58,000 bases of DNA from Cryptomeria japonica (Eukaryota > Streptophyta > Pinopsida > Cupressales > Cupressaceae). The notes under the pieces were generated by a model. It worked only from the letters and a program-made list of their open reading frames with translations. It ran no database searches and was not told where the DNA came from. Made by a program: the position numbers and the translations under genes. Location: assembly GCF_030272615.1 (NCBI RefSeq), contig NC_081406.1:463478072-463536071 (forward strand), given 5' to 3'. Positions 23,900 through 36,173 of this stretch are shown one piece after another. Position 1 is the stretch's first letter; every line of letters begins with the position of its first letter.

Positions 23900-23900
23900 T
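23860..23900. repeat. (TA)n(TG)n microsatellite
   Basis: About eleven TA repeats are followed by about ten TG repeats, directly after the GeBP-like pseudogene. Confidence 0.95.
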
Positions 23901-24890
23901 TGTTTGTGTGTTTACAAGTTGAAACCAATTTTTATAAATCATGACTATGGATAAGACATGTGGTGGATGGTCATGTTATAATATAACCCAGAAAAAACAT
24001 GTGTATTGATTCGTTTCTTAAAAGAGGTGGAACTGGACCCATTTTCCCTTTCATTCTTAGGCCTAAAAGTTTGCGTGTTCCAGAAAAATTCTAAGTCATC
24101 TCTTGGTTTTGCATTCTTAAAAATGGTTGCATACAGAATGAATTGAAACTACCATGTGGCATTTTCTACATGCTAATAGGAAGATGCATGACTAAACTAG
24201 AAGCTGTGACTTGTAGACTAGGTGAGTTCATCATTACTGTTGAGTTTTCATATTTTGTTTCACTACATACCAAACCTTTGTAGAGACCTATTCCTCTATT
24301 CCACTACAAATCATAATGAATACTGTGGAATCCAGAAGAAGAAATACCCTACCTTACATCTCTACGCTCATCCACAACATCATTCCACATCATACTTGAA
24401 GGAGCAGAGTTGCACAAAGAGAGATAGAGGGATAGAGATAAAGAGATAGATAAGTATACAAAGGTAGGGAGAGATAAAAAGAGATAGAAATAGATAGATA
24501 TAGAAGCACAACAACACAACATAACGTATATATGTAAATTAAATTATAATTTTTAGATTCATATAAAAAATACTTTTATTATTTAAAAATTAAATAGTTA
24601 TCCCATAGAATTAGTGTATTATTTAATAATTAAAATTTATCAAAATTGTCAAATTAGACATATATATACATGCATATAGTAAATAAAATAGTTCCAAAAT
24701 AAGATAAACTTTTAAATATAAATAAAATAGTTTGGAATTGATGTGTCAAGATAGATGCATTTAAAATATTTATACCAATGTAGATTTTATAAAAGCTTTA
24801 TATTTTTATATAATATTCTAAAACAAATTATTTTGATATATTAATGTTATGATTATATTAATAATGCTTCTTTGTTTCAATAGTTAAAAT
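23901..24890. other. AT-rich spacer with a GA-rich low-complexity run
   Basis: No gene is visible. At about 24415-24505 a purine-rich run of gagata/agatag motifs forms an imperfect microsatellite. The remainder is very AT-rich. Confidence 0.6.
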
Positions 24891-25132
24891 AGAGTTATTT
24901 TAAGACTTTATAGTAACAAATAAATATTTGAAAAACATAAAATTTATTTTTATTTGAATATTTTTGAAATTTTAAACTAAATAAAACTTTAACATAAAAA
25001 TAAGAGAAATTAGAGTTATTTTAAGACTATTTATAGTAACAAATAAATATTTAAAAAACATAAAATTTATTTGTATTTGAATATTTTTTAAATATTAAAC
25101 TAAATAAAACTTTAACATAAAAATAAGAGAAA
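24891..25132. repeat. Tandem duplication, 121-bp unit
   Basis: agagttattttaagact starts at 24891 and again at 25012. Both units continue through tagtaacaaataaatattt and end in aataagagaaa, with few differences. It is AT-rich and non-coding. Confidence 0.85.
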
Positions 25133-25215
25133 AAATTATTTTTATATATTAAAAAATATGAATTTTTAACTTTGCTTTAGATCAAAGTTTTTGATATCAA
25201 AGGAAAACAAAACAT

Positions 25216-25233
25216 AAAATTATTAATATACTT
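25216..25233. repeat. LINE copy 2 target-site duplication (left), 18 bp
   Basis: AAAATTATTAATATACTT is identical to 33400-33417. It abuts the T-run that represents the tail of the minus-strand LINE. Confidence 0.92.
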
Positions 25234-25248
25234 TTTTTTTTTGATAAA

Positions 25249-25263
25249 AGTGGGCAAGCCACT
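25249..25263 (-). promoter_or_regulatory. Conserved LINE 3'-end hairpin (copy 2)
   Basis: On the minus strand AGTGG-CTTGC-CCACT stands just before TTTATC and the A-tail. The stem is identical to that in copy 1 at 16907-16922 and the loop differs, as expected if the structure matters more than the loop sequence. Confidence 0.55.
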
Positions 25264-25673
25264 AAACTTATATTTTATTAATTTTGAATTTTGAAAATAT
25301 AAATGGGTTCAAAGGGCATACTGACAGGAAAGAACCCGCAAGATAACCTCCGGTTGTGGCCCAAAAAAAAGTAAATTTAAAACCCCATATACCCAATTAC
25401 ATAACTGATTTTGATCACCCTCCCATTACATAGCTTCCAAAGATATACATATCATTATCCAAAAAACCCCATAAACCCAATTACAAATTTGATATTGATC
25501 ACCCTCCCATTACATGGCTTTTCAAAGATATATCATTATCCATATGACCCAAAAAATTATGAGTAAACTATAGGAGAGGTACATAGCCACAAGGCTTCCC
25601 AAGCTTGGCAAAAAGATATATCAACCGATCAGAACCCTGCATAAAAAAAAAACCAACATATCTGCACACATAG

Positions 25674-26342
25674 TTAATTCTGAAACCAAGAACTTGAGCT
25701 CTCAATAGGGGGCTCTCTATCCATGATCAAAGGAGGAATGATCTGCAAGGGGGATTCTAACCATGGAGGAGCTAACGCCAAAAAACCAAAAGAGAATAGA
25801 GAATGTAAACCCATAAGCACCACTAAGGCTTTAACCAAAAGTTGTGAGGGAACGGAATCTAGCAAGGATTCAAAAGCATGCAAGGTATCCCCCAATCTAT
25901 CAAATAATAACCCCATTCTCAACTCGAACAATAAAACTCCACAATTCCCATTATCCAGCAGATCAGAGCAAGGAGGAAAACCCCCGTAATAAAAAGAGCC
26001 CAGCTCAAAATGATAATTATCCAATGCAGAACTAACAAGCTCCCAGGAGAAAATCAAGGGTGAGATAAACGTATGAACCAAGAGATGGAGTAAATCCTTA
26101 TCAAGAAAAATGTCATAGCAAACAATAAGAAATTGAGACAAAATCTCAGAGCCAGAAAAGGAAAGACCAGACTGCAACCAGAGAGATCCCAGCAACCTGT
26201 GAACCTCAAAATCCACCTGAGGAGTAAGCAAATAGAACACTTCCCCAAGCATTTCAGAATTATTACTGGGAGCCTCATTTTCCCTCTCAGTCGGGCATTC
26301 GACAATGACCCTATATCTGGAAAGAGAAAAGGCACTCGACAT
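25674..26342 (-). CDS. Uninterrupted 222-codon ORF in the LINE 3' region, unknown function
   Basis: An ATG at 26342 opens a frame of 222 codons ending in TAA at 25676-25674, about 610 bp after the inferred ORF2 stop. I do not recognise the protein. It is leucine-, serine- and phenylalanine-rich (LLVKALVVLMGLHSLFSFGF near residue 180) and could contain one or two membrane-like segments. There is no catalytic or metal-binding motif. An open frame this long is unexpected in an element whose ORF1 and ORF2 carry many stops. LINE copy 1 has no counterpart in its 492-bp 3' UTR. It may be a captured host fragment, an extra ORF of one LINE subfamily, or chance. Expression is not shown. Confidence 0.35.
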   Translation of the reverse strand: MSSAFSLSRYRVIVECPTERENEAPSNNSEMLGEVFYLLTPQVDFEVHRLLGSLWLQSGLSFSGSEILSQFLIVCYDIFLDKDLLHLLVHTFISPLIFSWELVSSALDNYHFELGSFYYGGFPPCSDLLDNGNCGVLLFELRMGLLFDRLGDTLHAFESLLDSVPSQLLVKALVVLMGLHSLFSFGFLALAPPWLESPLQIIPPLIMDREPPIESSSSWFQN

Positions 26343-26954
26343 ATGAAACAGAGCTCGAACAAGAATAATTCAAGTATTTACTATTGTATTGAGAATGAAA
26401 TCGGCTTTTAAAGACCAGTCGCCACCAAAAACGTGAACCGAGATAATCATGGTACTTCATAATTATAAGTAAAGCCAATTAGAGCAAGATTAAAGCTCAT
26501 ACAAGATAACTCATAAATAATGGACTTTGCATGAGGGTGGTAGCTGAAACCAGTACATCATATCCCAGCTGGTGCCACATAACAAGCTACACACTCCTTA
26601 TCATAATGGCTTCACAAAAAACTGTGAATGATTACAACTGAAGCACATTTCCTTCGTACTTCATAAAACAGTCGAACCTTTAAAACACACAAGCGAGGAC
26701 AAAGCAGATCAAAAATGCCATATCATAATAACCCATATCGAAACCAATCTGCTGACAGGGTGCCACCTTAATACCATAATAGGTACCACCCTTGCTGCTT
26801 ATGATAGATCATAAGCATACTCAATAGCCAACTAGGAATTGCCTACTAAGCATGCTTACAACCCGCGCATAAACCCCAAACATGTTTCCCTCTCAAGGCA
26901 TAAGGGCGCTAAAAGATTTTTTATGAGAACATAATTAAGAAAAACCAAGAAGAT

Positions 26955-29900
26955 TTAATGCAAATGCTTCAGAAGGAAAGGCGGGATCTCATCCATACTT
27001 ATATCCCACAAGTTTGCATTAGTGTCAATGGCTAAGTTTGCCAAAAAATCCACTATTATATTAATTTATCTAAAGCAATGAATGATCAAGAAGGAATCAA
27101 AGAAAACCAACTATTGTAAAATTAACTCCAGAACATATTGTAATTTCCAACAATTAGATTTCTTCTTCATAACACATTGGATGGTTACCATCGAATCCCC
27201 TTCAATTACAAGATCCTTGATGCCCAAGGATATAGCCATGTCCAAGCCCAGTGATAGGGCCTTAAATTCTACAAAATTATTGGACTTATACCCAACAACA
27301 TGACATCTAGCCTGGACAATATTCGTATGATGATAAAAAATCACCATACCTACCCCTACCAAACCAAGATTTCCATGAGAAGCACCATCAAAATTCAATT
27401 TAAAATGCACATTAGGAGGGGGCTTCCAAATAGCTAAATGTCTTTTGGTTAAAGCATTACTATTTCTCAAAATGGAACCATGAGAAGGCAAGATGGATAA
27501 TAGCTTCCAGAACCTAGTCACCCTACTATCCCAATGCAAAAAAGAAGAGAGATTTTTGAGGTTCTTGAAGATATAAGACAAGACAACTTTTGAAATAGAA
27601 GATTCAATTTTCGGTAAAACCTCCTCAAGAGAAGAGCTAGTCTTTTTAAAGATCCTATTATTCCTTTCTAGCCAAATGTTCTATATTAATATAGAAGGGG
27701 AAGCAATCCAAAGACTAGCATAGAAGGATGGAGAAAACAGAAGAGGCCAGGCTGTGAAGTGTGAAATAAGATCTTTCCCTATTACAAAAGACAGGTTCAA
27801 TTTGTCAAAAAACCACTACCAGCATTGAAATGCAAAATCACAGTGAAGGAAGAGATGAGAGGAGGTTTCCAAATTGTTTTTGCATAACACACAAGAAAAA
27901 ACATTAGTGATACCAAGTCTATCCAAGCGCATGCTTGTAAGTAGCCTATCTTGGGCTACTAACTAGGCGAAAGCACTAGCTTTCGGAAGACAGGCTGAAT
28001 GCCAAAAAAGCTTATGTGGCCAAGAGGAAGAGTCGTTGGCCGACACAAGAGAGTTATATCCATCCTTAACCGTATATTAGCCCGAGATGTTCCTAGTCCA
28101 TACAAGTTCATCTTCAGAGTCAGATAGGATAATCATTCTTTCTTCCAAAACCTTTACAAAATGCAGCTTGAGATCAATCTCAACATCTAGGAACTCAATG
28201 GACTTCCATTTTGCCAATTTCAGATCACCATTATGAATTAGCTCAAAGTAATCTACCACAAATACCCCCCAAAGGGAAGAAAGGGTAGATATCAAAGGGG
28301 ACCAATCCCTTATATTTTGTAAGGGAGCATGACCATTCCACATCTCATCCCAAAATCTAACCTTTTTCCCATTATGAACAATCGAAGAAAGATGTGGCAA
28401 GATAACGTTCCGACATTTGCAAATAAAATTCCACATAACCGAGCCTAAAGGTAGATTTGATATCTAAAAGACATACTCCCTAGGACCATTATTCAAGTAT
28501 TTTGCAAACATTATTTGTGCCCAAAAAGAATCACATTTCTCATACAACTTCCATACCAATTTAGCCCCCAGAGCTAGATTCTGTTTATACAAATTTCTAA
28601 TTCATGTACCCCCCTATTCCTTGCGCAGACAAACTTTATCCCAAGCTACTAAGCGTAGTTTATTCTTCCCCTCTTTATTACTATTCTAGAGAAAGGACCT
28701 AAGAGTATCCTGCAGACTTACTAACACCGATTTAGGGGTGCTTACTACTGACATAAGATAAATAGGTTCCAAATTCAACATAGATTTAATCAGTACAAGT
28801 TTTACTGCAAGGCTTAACCATTTATGACTCTAGGATAAAATCCTCTTTGAGATGACCGAAATGAGTTTTTTCCAAAAGGATAGATTATTTTGTTTAATGA
28901 AAAAAGGTATACCCACATACTTACAATGACGGATACTAGGATCAAAACCCTAGAAGGTCTGCAATCTCTATTGAACTAATTGTGATGTGTTAAGGAAGAA
29001 TATTTTTGACTTCTCAATGTTGACTTTTTGGCCAGAAAAAGCTACATACTTTTGGATAATCCCATTTATAGTATTGGCTAAAATGTAGAGTGTCATCTGC
29101 AAATAAACAATGTGAAATAGGAATAGGAACCCCATGGATCGCAATCCCCTTCCATAAACCTTTTGATTTTGCAGCCTTAATTGCCTAGCTAAAAGACTCC
29201 ACTAAAAGGATAAATAGGAAAGGGGATAGAGGACCCCCCTGCCTCAATCCTCTTGAAGAGGAGAAAAAACCACAAGGAGACCCATTAATTAAAACCAAAA
29301 ATCTAGCAGTGGAAATAACGGCCTTTATCCATTTGACCCAAGCCTTAGAGAAACCTAATTTGAGAAGAACACAAACTAAAGCCTCCCACTCAACCCTATC
29401 ATAGGCCTTCATCATATACAACTTGAGAATCATAGATGGGACCTTCTGAGTATGGATAGAATGCAACACTTTGAGAGCCACAATGGCTCCCTCCGGTGTT
29501 TCCCTACCAAGAACAAACCCACCTTGCTCTAAAGAGATGATTTTGGGAAGAAGTTTTGCCAATCGAAGGGAAATTGCCTTAGTAAATATTTTATATAGAG
29601 TATTGCATAAAGCAATAGGATGAAAGTTAGTAAAGGTCTTTGTGACTTCTTTCTTCAGGATAAGGGCAATCAAAGTGGTATTAAGTTCTTTTAACATTGA
29701 CCTATTTCTCCTAGCCTCTTCAAGAGCCAAAAGGATATCTTTTCCCACAAAGTCCCAATACTTTTGGAAGAATAAAGTGGTAAACCCATCAGGCCATGGA
29801 GCCTTGTCAGGATTCATATCAAAAATTGCACATTTAACCTCTTCCAAAGAAAAAGGAGACATCAGCATCCTATTATCTTCCAGGGACACTATAGGGGGAA

Positions 29901-31178
29901 TATCTGAAAGAAAACCATTCGATCCACATCCACCCTCCGAGGTCAATAATGATTTAAAGAAATTAACTGCTTTTGAGGCAATGTCTTCTAATTTAGTAAG
30001 TAGCTTCCCATTGGGATCCTCTATGCAAGATATCCTATTTCTACTACTTTTTAGCTTGGTGGAAGAGTGAAAAAACTTTGTATTTCTGTCCCCATCTGAA
30101 AGCCACACTTCCCTAGATTTTTGTCTCCAATAAGACTCTTCCCTAGCTAATACTTCCTCTAATTCTAATTATAAGGATTTTAATTCATGAAACACATGTG
30201 AAGCAATACCATGAGTAAGCACGTGCATGTTTAAACATTCAATCATATCTTGGATTCTTTGTTTTTCATGAAAAATCTTCTTAAAATGTGAAGAATTCCA
30301 CTCTCTAATATTTTTCTACAAAAAACTAAGTTTCTTAACAATCTGAATCATTCGAGACCCTGGACAAAAGGGGGTAGAGTCCCACCATACCCTTAGAAGG
30401 GGTAAAAATGAGGGATCCCTGAACCACAGAGGTTCAAATTTAAAAGTAGACTTAAAACTAAGAATACCCTCCAAGATAGTTAATGAGATCAAAAAATGAT
30501 CAAAACCTGACAAAGGCAAAATAGAGGAAAAAAACTCAAAATCTGATTGTATCCAAGATTTTGAGAGCAAGAAATGATCTAACCTCTCTGCTATTTGAGA
30601 AAAATCTCTCCTCATATTTGTCCAAGTGAAAACCTCATTTTGAAATTTACAATAAAAAAGGTCCATGTCAAGAATAAAATTCCCAAAATCAACCATAGTT
30701 TTCTTGGCAGGAAGAATGCCTCCTCTCTTTTCACTAGAATCTATGATTACATTAAAATCTCCCCCAATATGACTAAAGACCCCTACCCTAATGGAGAAGC
30801 AATCCTTTTTAAGTCACCCCACAACTTACATTTAGCCTGAATTGTAGAAGGAGCATAAACATTAAATAACCAAATCTTAACCTTAGAAACCTTGCTAAGA
30901 ATCAAAAACAACATCCAGTTTGTAGCCAAAGTTACTAACTGGACATCTATATTGAAGTTAATCCACAGTAATGCTAAGCCTCCAGAAGCTCCAGTAGCTG
31001 GGTGAGAAACAAAATTCCACCTTTTCCAAGATGAAAAAAGAACATCAGCAAAACCTTGAGATAATTTAGTCTCTTGCAACATAATTATATCACACTTAAT
31101 TAAATCCATCTGGGATTTAATCAAGCGGTTCCTGTTAGGGGCATTTAAGCCCCTAACATTCCAAGAAATAATCTTCAT
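26955..31178 (-). pseudogene. LINE ORF2 (endonuclease, reverse transcriptase, RNase H), broken, copy 2
   Basis: This is the same domain order as copy 1. Endonuclease: ISWNVRGLNAPN near 31170, MLQETKLS, and FDHFLISL near 30490. Reverse transcriptase: NPDKAPWPDGFTTLFFQKYW, FHPIALCNTLYKIFTKA, GGFVLGRET. zf-RVT-like region near 28000-27840, then RNase H (LNFDGASHGN, VEFKALSLGLDMAI, VIEGDS) at about 27420-27190. Two catalytic positions are changed: motif A reads KLYMMKAYDRVEW where copy 1 has KLDMMKAYDRVEW, and RGLRQGG replaces RGLRQGD. FADD survives near 29110. Frames shift between the endonuclease, reverse transcriptase and RNase H segments, and several stops are present. The ATG at 31178 overlaps the ORF1 stop; the end at 26955 is TAA after LLKHLH. 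Confidence 0.9.
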
Positions 31179-33354
31179 TTTCCTCGAGGGGAGGTCGAAG
31201 CTCCCCTCTTCTCAATAACTAGAGCTTTGGTACTATTACCAAAACAACTCTGTAAATTTCTTTTAACAGCCCTTGATCTAGTCAACAAAGGATTCCCCTT
31301 TTTCTTTTTCCCCTTTAAGGGAGTCAAGGTAGATTTTTTAGGTCTTCCTAGGGAAAGAGTCTTTCTCCCCTGACCCATATCAGGTGAAAGGGACAAATTT
31401 TTATGTACCCCTACATCAATTTCTATTTGAGTCCGAGCTTTCTTAGGGGGTCTACCTCATCTAGGCGAACCAACTAGTGGAGTTAAAAGTAAAGAAGTTT
31501 GAACGATTGGCAAAGGCTTACCAAATTTTGGAGAAGCTAAGACATCTGTCGTAACAAACCCCAAATCCTTAGAATCCAGGAGCTCAAAAGGATTAGCTGT
31601 TAAATTAATAGGAAGGGAAGAATGAATCTTACCTAAATCAGTATCAATTGAATCAATAACTCTATCAGCAACTTCCCCTGCAAACTGAGGGGCATTCTTA
31701 ATGAAAAAATCATTCACCTGTTCAACCAATTATGTATCAGGCACAACCACTTCGGGCATCATATTATAATCCAAATTTACATCCTTATCACAAACAATTT
31801 GCCCCTGATGGGTAGGAAAAGAAACAAGATTTTGAATTTCAGAGATTAGAATCGAATCCTGGGGAGTTACAACATTTGGAATCTTAGGACTAGGTTGAAT
31901 ACCTATATCCTTCCTAGGAGGATCCAAAGGCTTGGCTTTTGAAGGAAAAACATTATCTTGATTTGGAATTTGGTGCAACCCCAGATCATTAACAGATTTC
32001 TGGGGATGAAACAAAATCTCGAGATCCCCTATGGTGGGACTATGTGAGATTTTTGACTGAACAAGAATCCTAGAAAAAGTTCTAACATCATGGTTATTCT
32101 GAGGTATATTCAATGTAGCCACACCCAAGTGATCCATATGCAATGAATAAAAAGTCTTGGGAACAGACTGAACCAAAGAACAATGTTTCTTAAAATCCAT
32201 GAACAATGGTGCATCTAGAATAAGAGGGGATTGAAGAAGTTCATTATCCAACCGTTCAATATTCTGATGCCAGGTACCTTCTTGGGATTTGATATTACAT
32301 GTATAGGGATACACACAATCATTTTTAACCAAAACATAGATTTTAACCAGAACCTCCCCCTCCAAAAAATCCATTCAAGAAGTTATAAAAGAGCCAAACG
32401 AATTCCCAATTTGTTGCAAAACAACAGGATCCATAAATTCAAAGGGGATCTTTGGTAACCCAAACCAGAATGGAATTAACTTCTTTTTTGACCAAGCAGA
32501 CACAAAGAAAGGCTTCCATTTTGACATAGACATGAGGTGATTTCCAAACCAATGATGCTCTGAGCTCGAAACCTCAGCGCAAATCAATGGTGAATCAAAG
32601 ATAATAATAAAAGAAGATGCTGAAATTAACTGAAAATAATGCAAATTTTTCCAACGTTTTTGCAATTTCATATAAAGCTTTGACAATCCCAATTGATCCC
32701 CCCAAACTTCCCCCAACATAGCATTTGAGTGCAAGCAATGCACTTTCTTGTCAACTAGGGTTCCTACCAAATCAATGCAAGGTATCGACATCCAAACATA
32801 ACGAGATTTAATGGGTTCCAGAGGGATACTTATCATTTACAAAACTTTAGGGTTAGTGATTACCGTGTTCTTCAAGTGCGCAGAATGTAAAGGGTCGGTC
32901 ATAGAAACCCTAGTTCCTGAATTCACAACCATTTCCTTCCCTGGAGAAGCAATTTTAGGGTTTGATATTACCGTATTCTTCGTTGAATGTGAAGTACCCA
33001 TTAGAGAAATCCTAGATCCTGGATTCACATCCTGAACAGAAGAGCGAATATCACCACAAAGTTGAGATCCTTTTATTTTCGAGATAAACTGCTCATAAGG
33101 CCGTAATCCCTATGTGTACAATTGATGGGAAGACGATGAAGAATACTGACGTCGAGAGGAAAAACCTGTCTATGAAAGAAGCCCTGAAAGTAATGTGAAA
33201 CCGGACGATACAGACCCTTCCGCCCATCCTTGGTAATGTGCCAAGCTTTGTCCTCCCATCGACCCTTGGTGAAAACCCATTGCGGGGTATGCAGCGGATC
33301 CTCCGAAGCGACATCCACCCATGAACCCAAACGTTGCCTGTCCTCCATACCCAC
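31175..33354 (-). pseudogene. LINE ORF1 (DUF4283-like), broken, copy 2
   Basis: The start at 33354 (MGMEDRQRLGSWVDVASEDP) aligns with ORF1 of copy 1. The DUF4283-like core is at about 32800-32380: YVWMSIPCIDLVGT, HHWFGNHLMSMSKWKPFF, FWFGLPKIPFEFMDPVVL. After it comes EGEVLVKIYVL, then a long proline/serine-rich, probably disordered region and a basic C-terminus (GRPKKSTLTPLKGKKKK). No zinc knuckle is visible. There is a frameshift near 33075. Within the main frame, stops lie just before the open segments that begin at 32836, 32374 and 31729, and one more near 31455. Minor-frame ORFs at 33093-33356 are shadows. It ends at TGA 31177-31175, overlapping the ORF2 ATG. Confidence 0.85.
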
Positions 33355-33399
33355 AAAAATTGCAGAGCTCCTGGGATTAAGATGGCTAATTAATTTTTC

Positions 33400-33417
33400 A
33401 AAATTATTAATATACTT
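33400..33417. repeat. LINE copy 2 target-site duplication (right), 18 bp
   Basis: AAAATTATTAATATACTT is identical to 25216-25233. Confidence 0.92.
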
Positions 33418-33790
33418 AAATTGACATAAAAAAATTATAAGTTTTTAAGAATAAATATCAAGAAACTTGATTTTATGTAAAATAAGATTACATGGTTATC
33501 ATTATTAAACATTAAATGTTTATTATTTCTCTTAATTTATTAAATATTTTGACAAAAACATTAAATTTATATAAATTATGTACAACTCTAATATAATTTG
33601 AAATTAAATTTACATTAATATATAATAATAGTTCTATCAATTAGCATGAGTAAGTTTATTATAAAAAAATCAACCTATTTCCTTAACATTTTGAAACTCG
33701 CTCCCAATCTAATGTAATAAAAAAAAGGTAATGAGCTTGTACGATTAAATAGTTTGACTAAATTGAGCACATACCTAGATAAAAAGGTAA
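33418..33790. other. AT-rich spacer
   Basis: This is a very AT-rich continuation of the sequence left of LINE copy 2 (the LINE target). No gene or repeat is recognised. Confidence 0.5.
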
Positions 33791-33936
33791 GGCTAGGCTT
33801 TAGGGCATCACTTAGTCGTTAAGAGCTTGGTGCAGATGAGGATGAAATCTACGGCTAGGCTTCAGGGCATCACTTAGTCATTAAGAGCTTGGTGCAGATG
33901 AGGATGAAATCTACGGCTAGGCTTTAGGGCATCACT
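33791..33936. repeat. 62-bp tandem repeat (about 2.4 units)
   Basis: ggctaggctttagggcatca starts at 33791, then at 33853 (one base different) and at 33915. The unit also contains ttaagagcttggtgcagatg and gaggatgaaatctac. It ends about 20 bp before the first ATG of a LINE-like ORF1, so it could be promoter monomers in a LINE 5' UTR; this is inference. Confidence 0.85.
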
Positions 33937-33954
33937 CAATCACTATCACTTACT

Positions 33955-35376
33955 ATGAAGGATTTGGCATATGAAAATCAAAATGGGGAGGAAGAAAATC
34001 ATGTGAACCTGATAGGAGGGGAGGTAGAAATGAATGAAACAACAAAGATGGCCACCCACAATGCTGAAAAGTAAGGAAAAGGCCAAGATGGTTCATGGAG
34101 GAACAAGGTAAAAACCTGGAGTTTCAGCTTCCTGATAATGTTGTTGATTATATTGATAAATATCAAATGAGGACTGTTATTTTATTCTTTTTAAGAGGAA
34201 TACCCATTGAAATGAAATTTAATAAATGGGAAAAACTTAATTGGGAGAGTAGGGTAATGGAAGATTGAGACCATAAGGGGATTGGGAAAGGGTTATGTTT
34301 CCTGTATGTTCAAATCTACTAATCATGCACAAGAAGTCTTACAATATGGCACATGGGTCATATGTGGACAAGTTTGTTACATGCAGGCCTGGACTTTTGA
34401 ATTGCACCCTGAAGGTCCTTCCTGTTCACAATTATATTCAATGTGGTTGGAACTGCCTTATCTAAACTTACCTTTTAGACCTTTCTTTAAAGACATTGTT
34501 GCTCAACTAGGCAGAGTTATATGGTGTAAATAGTATTCAAATAAGTTTTCTAGCTTGCGTGTCCATCCAAGGGTGTGTGTGGAAGTTGATTTAAATTATC
34601 CTCTTCTTGACTCTATCAATTTGTTTGGCTCTCATTTTGAGTTAGACCAGCCTATAGTTTATTTGAATATGTCCAATGCTTGTTTTTATTGTAGACAACA
34701 TGGCAATTTAATTCACGAGTTCCCTATTAGGAGAAATATTCCTAAAATGTCACCAGTTTCTCACACTAAAGATAATCAAAATAACCTTATGCCCTTTGTT
34801 GTTGGAATTCAATCTTCCCTCGTTCCTTCTAACTTGAGCCCTACACCATTCAAGGATGCCATTATGTCCTAAGAATGGAAAGTAGTTAGGAAAAGAAAAG
34901 AACCTTCTCCCCATGCCTCTAACATGCATCCTTCTCATGAATCTTCCCCTATTCACTCTCCAAAATTGATAAGATCTCCTAGTATATCTTCCATTTCACC
35001 TTCACCTAATTGTCGACAACGATCAAGGTCTCCCTCTATAGGTTTGGATAATTGATTGAACAATGATCAATCTATTTCTCTTTCTAATCATTTTGATGTG
35101 TTGCCACAAGAAGATGAGAAAAATATTTCTAATTCATCATTGGAAAGTTTTGTCTTGGAATGTTAGGGAGCTTTCCCTCATGCAATGTAAATATAGACTG
35201 AAAGAGACCTTATTGAATTGGAAGCCTGGTGTAGTTTTTCTTCAAGAAGTCAAAACTAGCAATGACCACCTTGCCCTTTCTCTTTTTAACTTATGAAAAT
35301 AAGATCTCTTCTTTCATACTTCACATAAAGATGAGAGTAGGGGGTTGTGGTTGGTTTGGTTCATTAAGGAACACAA
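33955..35376 (+). pseudogene. Fragment of a third LINE: ORF1 and the ORF2 start
   Basis: This is a different LINE lineage from the two long copies. ORF1 shows a DUF4283-like segment (FNKWEKLNWES, then GYVSCMFKSTNHAQEVL, then WLELPYLNLPFRPFF) at about 34220-34500. A degenerate zinc knuckle follows near 34675 (CFYCRQHGNLIHEF, with the expected His and last Cys replaced). Then comes a serine/proline-rich tail with RSRSPS. From about 35150 the start of an AP-endonuclease is visible (VLSWNVRELS, VVFLQEVKTS). Stops at about 34266, 34531, 34872 and 35055 and several frame changes show it is dead. The copy stops at about 35376, where copia LTR sequence begins; no reverse transcriptase part is seen. 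Confidence 0.75.
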
Positions 35377-36173
35377 TGGACCATTGAGAGGGGGGTGAAT
35401 AAGTGAAAATAAAAAAAATTAACTTCTAAAAGATCTAAACTTTATCACAATAATCATACTGCTATGAGAAGAGATATAAAACACATTAACACACACACAA
35501 ACAGAGCAAACTCATAACACAAGTATATACGAGGAAAACCCATAGTGGAAAAAAACCTTGGTGAGAAATGTTGTTGGAGTCTACTACTCCAATCCAACCT
35601 CATAAGTAAATCATTGGATACAAATTTTAGGGCACCAACCCAAGGAGAACCAACCCCTAAAGCTTTATGGACACCAACCCCTAGCTTTATGGGCACCAAC
35701 CCTTGATCTAAGCACCCACTCAAAGAATACAATAAACGTGTACTTAAAACAAATTTTGCACCTTGTTATAAATGAGATTTTGTAACACCTTACTATTATG
35801 CTCTTATTCTCTGCTCTCTATCTTCTTCTTATCTCTACGTCAAGCTCTTTGACCTCTGTTTGATTCAATCCTCCTCTGCCTCTCATAGTGTGTATAACTC
35901 ACTGTGTTATCTGCCTTGACTCTCCACACTCTTGTTACTGGTCTTTGCACTACACCTCACTATTTTTCTTTGTCTTTTGTATACTCTACTCAGTCCACTA
36001 TGCTTCTCTTCATTATCTACTCTCTACTTAGCAACCATCCTTTTTACCCACATATACAACTATGCAGCTTCATCGATCATTCTTCCAATTCTTGATCTTT
36101 TTTGTTGATCCAGTTATCTCTACCATCTTAGCACAGACACACACACACACACACACTTTTCATACCCCCTCTT
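35377..36173 (-). mobile_element. Truncated copia-type LTR
   Basis: On the plus strand it opens with TGGACCATTGAGAGGGGGGTGA, in two pieces TGGACCATTG and AGAGGGGGGTGA. It continues with ctcataacac..ata, acgaggaaaaccca, ccttggtgagaaatgttgtt and repeated gggcaccaaccc blocks. The same order is found at 57189-57560. C-rich LTR ends of the form TTCACCCCCCTCTCA (minus strand) are common in plant Ty1/copia elements. The LTR is cut off at 36173, after an (AC)n run at about 36135-36158, by the next element. Confidence 0.65.

Larger units (their letters stand above)
25234..33399 (-). mobile_element. L1-clade LINE, copy 2 (8.2 kb, decayed)
   Basis: It is bounded by an 18-bp duplication and ends (minus strand) in CTTTTATC plus about 12 A's. 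It has the same ORF1-ORF2 order, the same ATGA junction and the same 3'-end hairpin as copy 1. It differs in having only about 45 bp before ORF1 and a much longer 3' region (25234-26954), which contains an uninterrupted 222-codon ORF. Both main ORFs are broken. Confidence 0.93.

Noticed and set aside
36134-36158. (AC)n run as part of an element terminus
   Set aside because: It is a simple microsatellite just before the LTR start at 36174 and is not found at the related LTR in the window.
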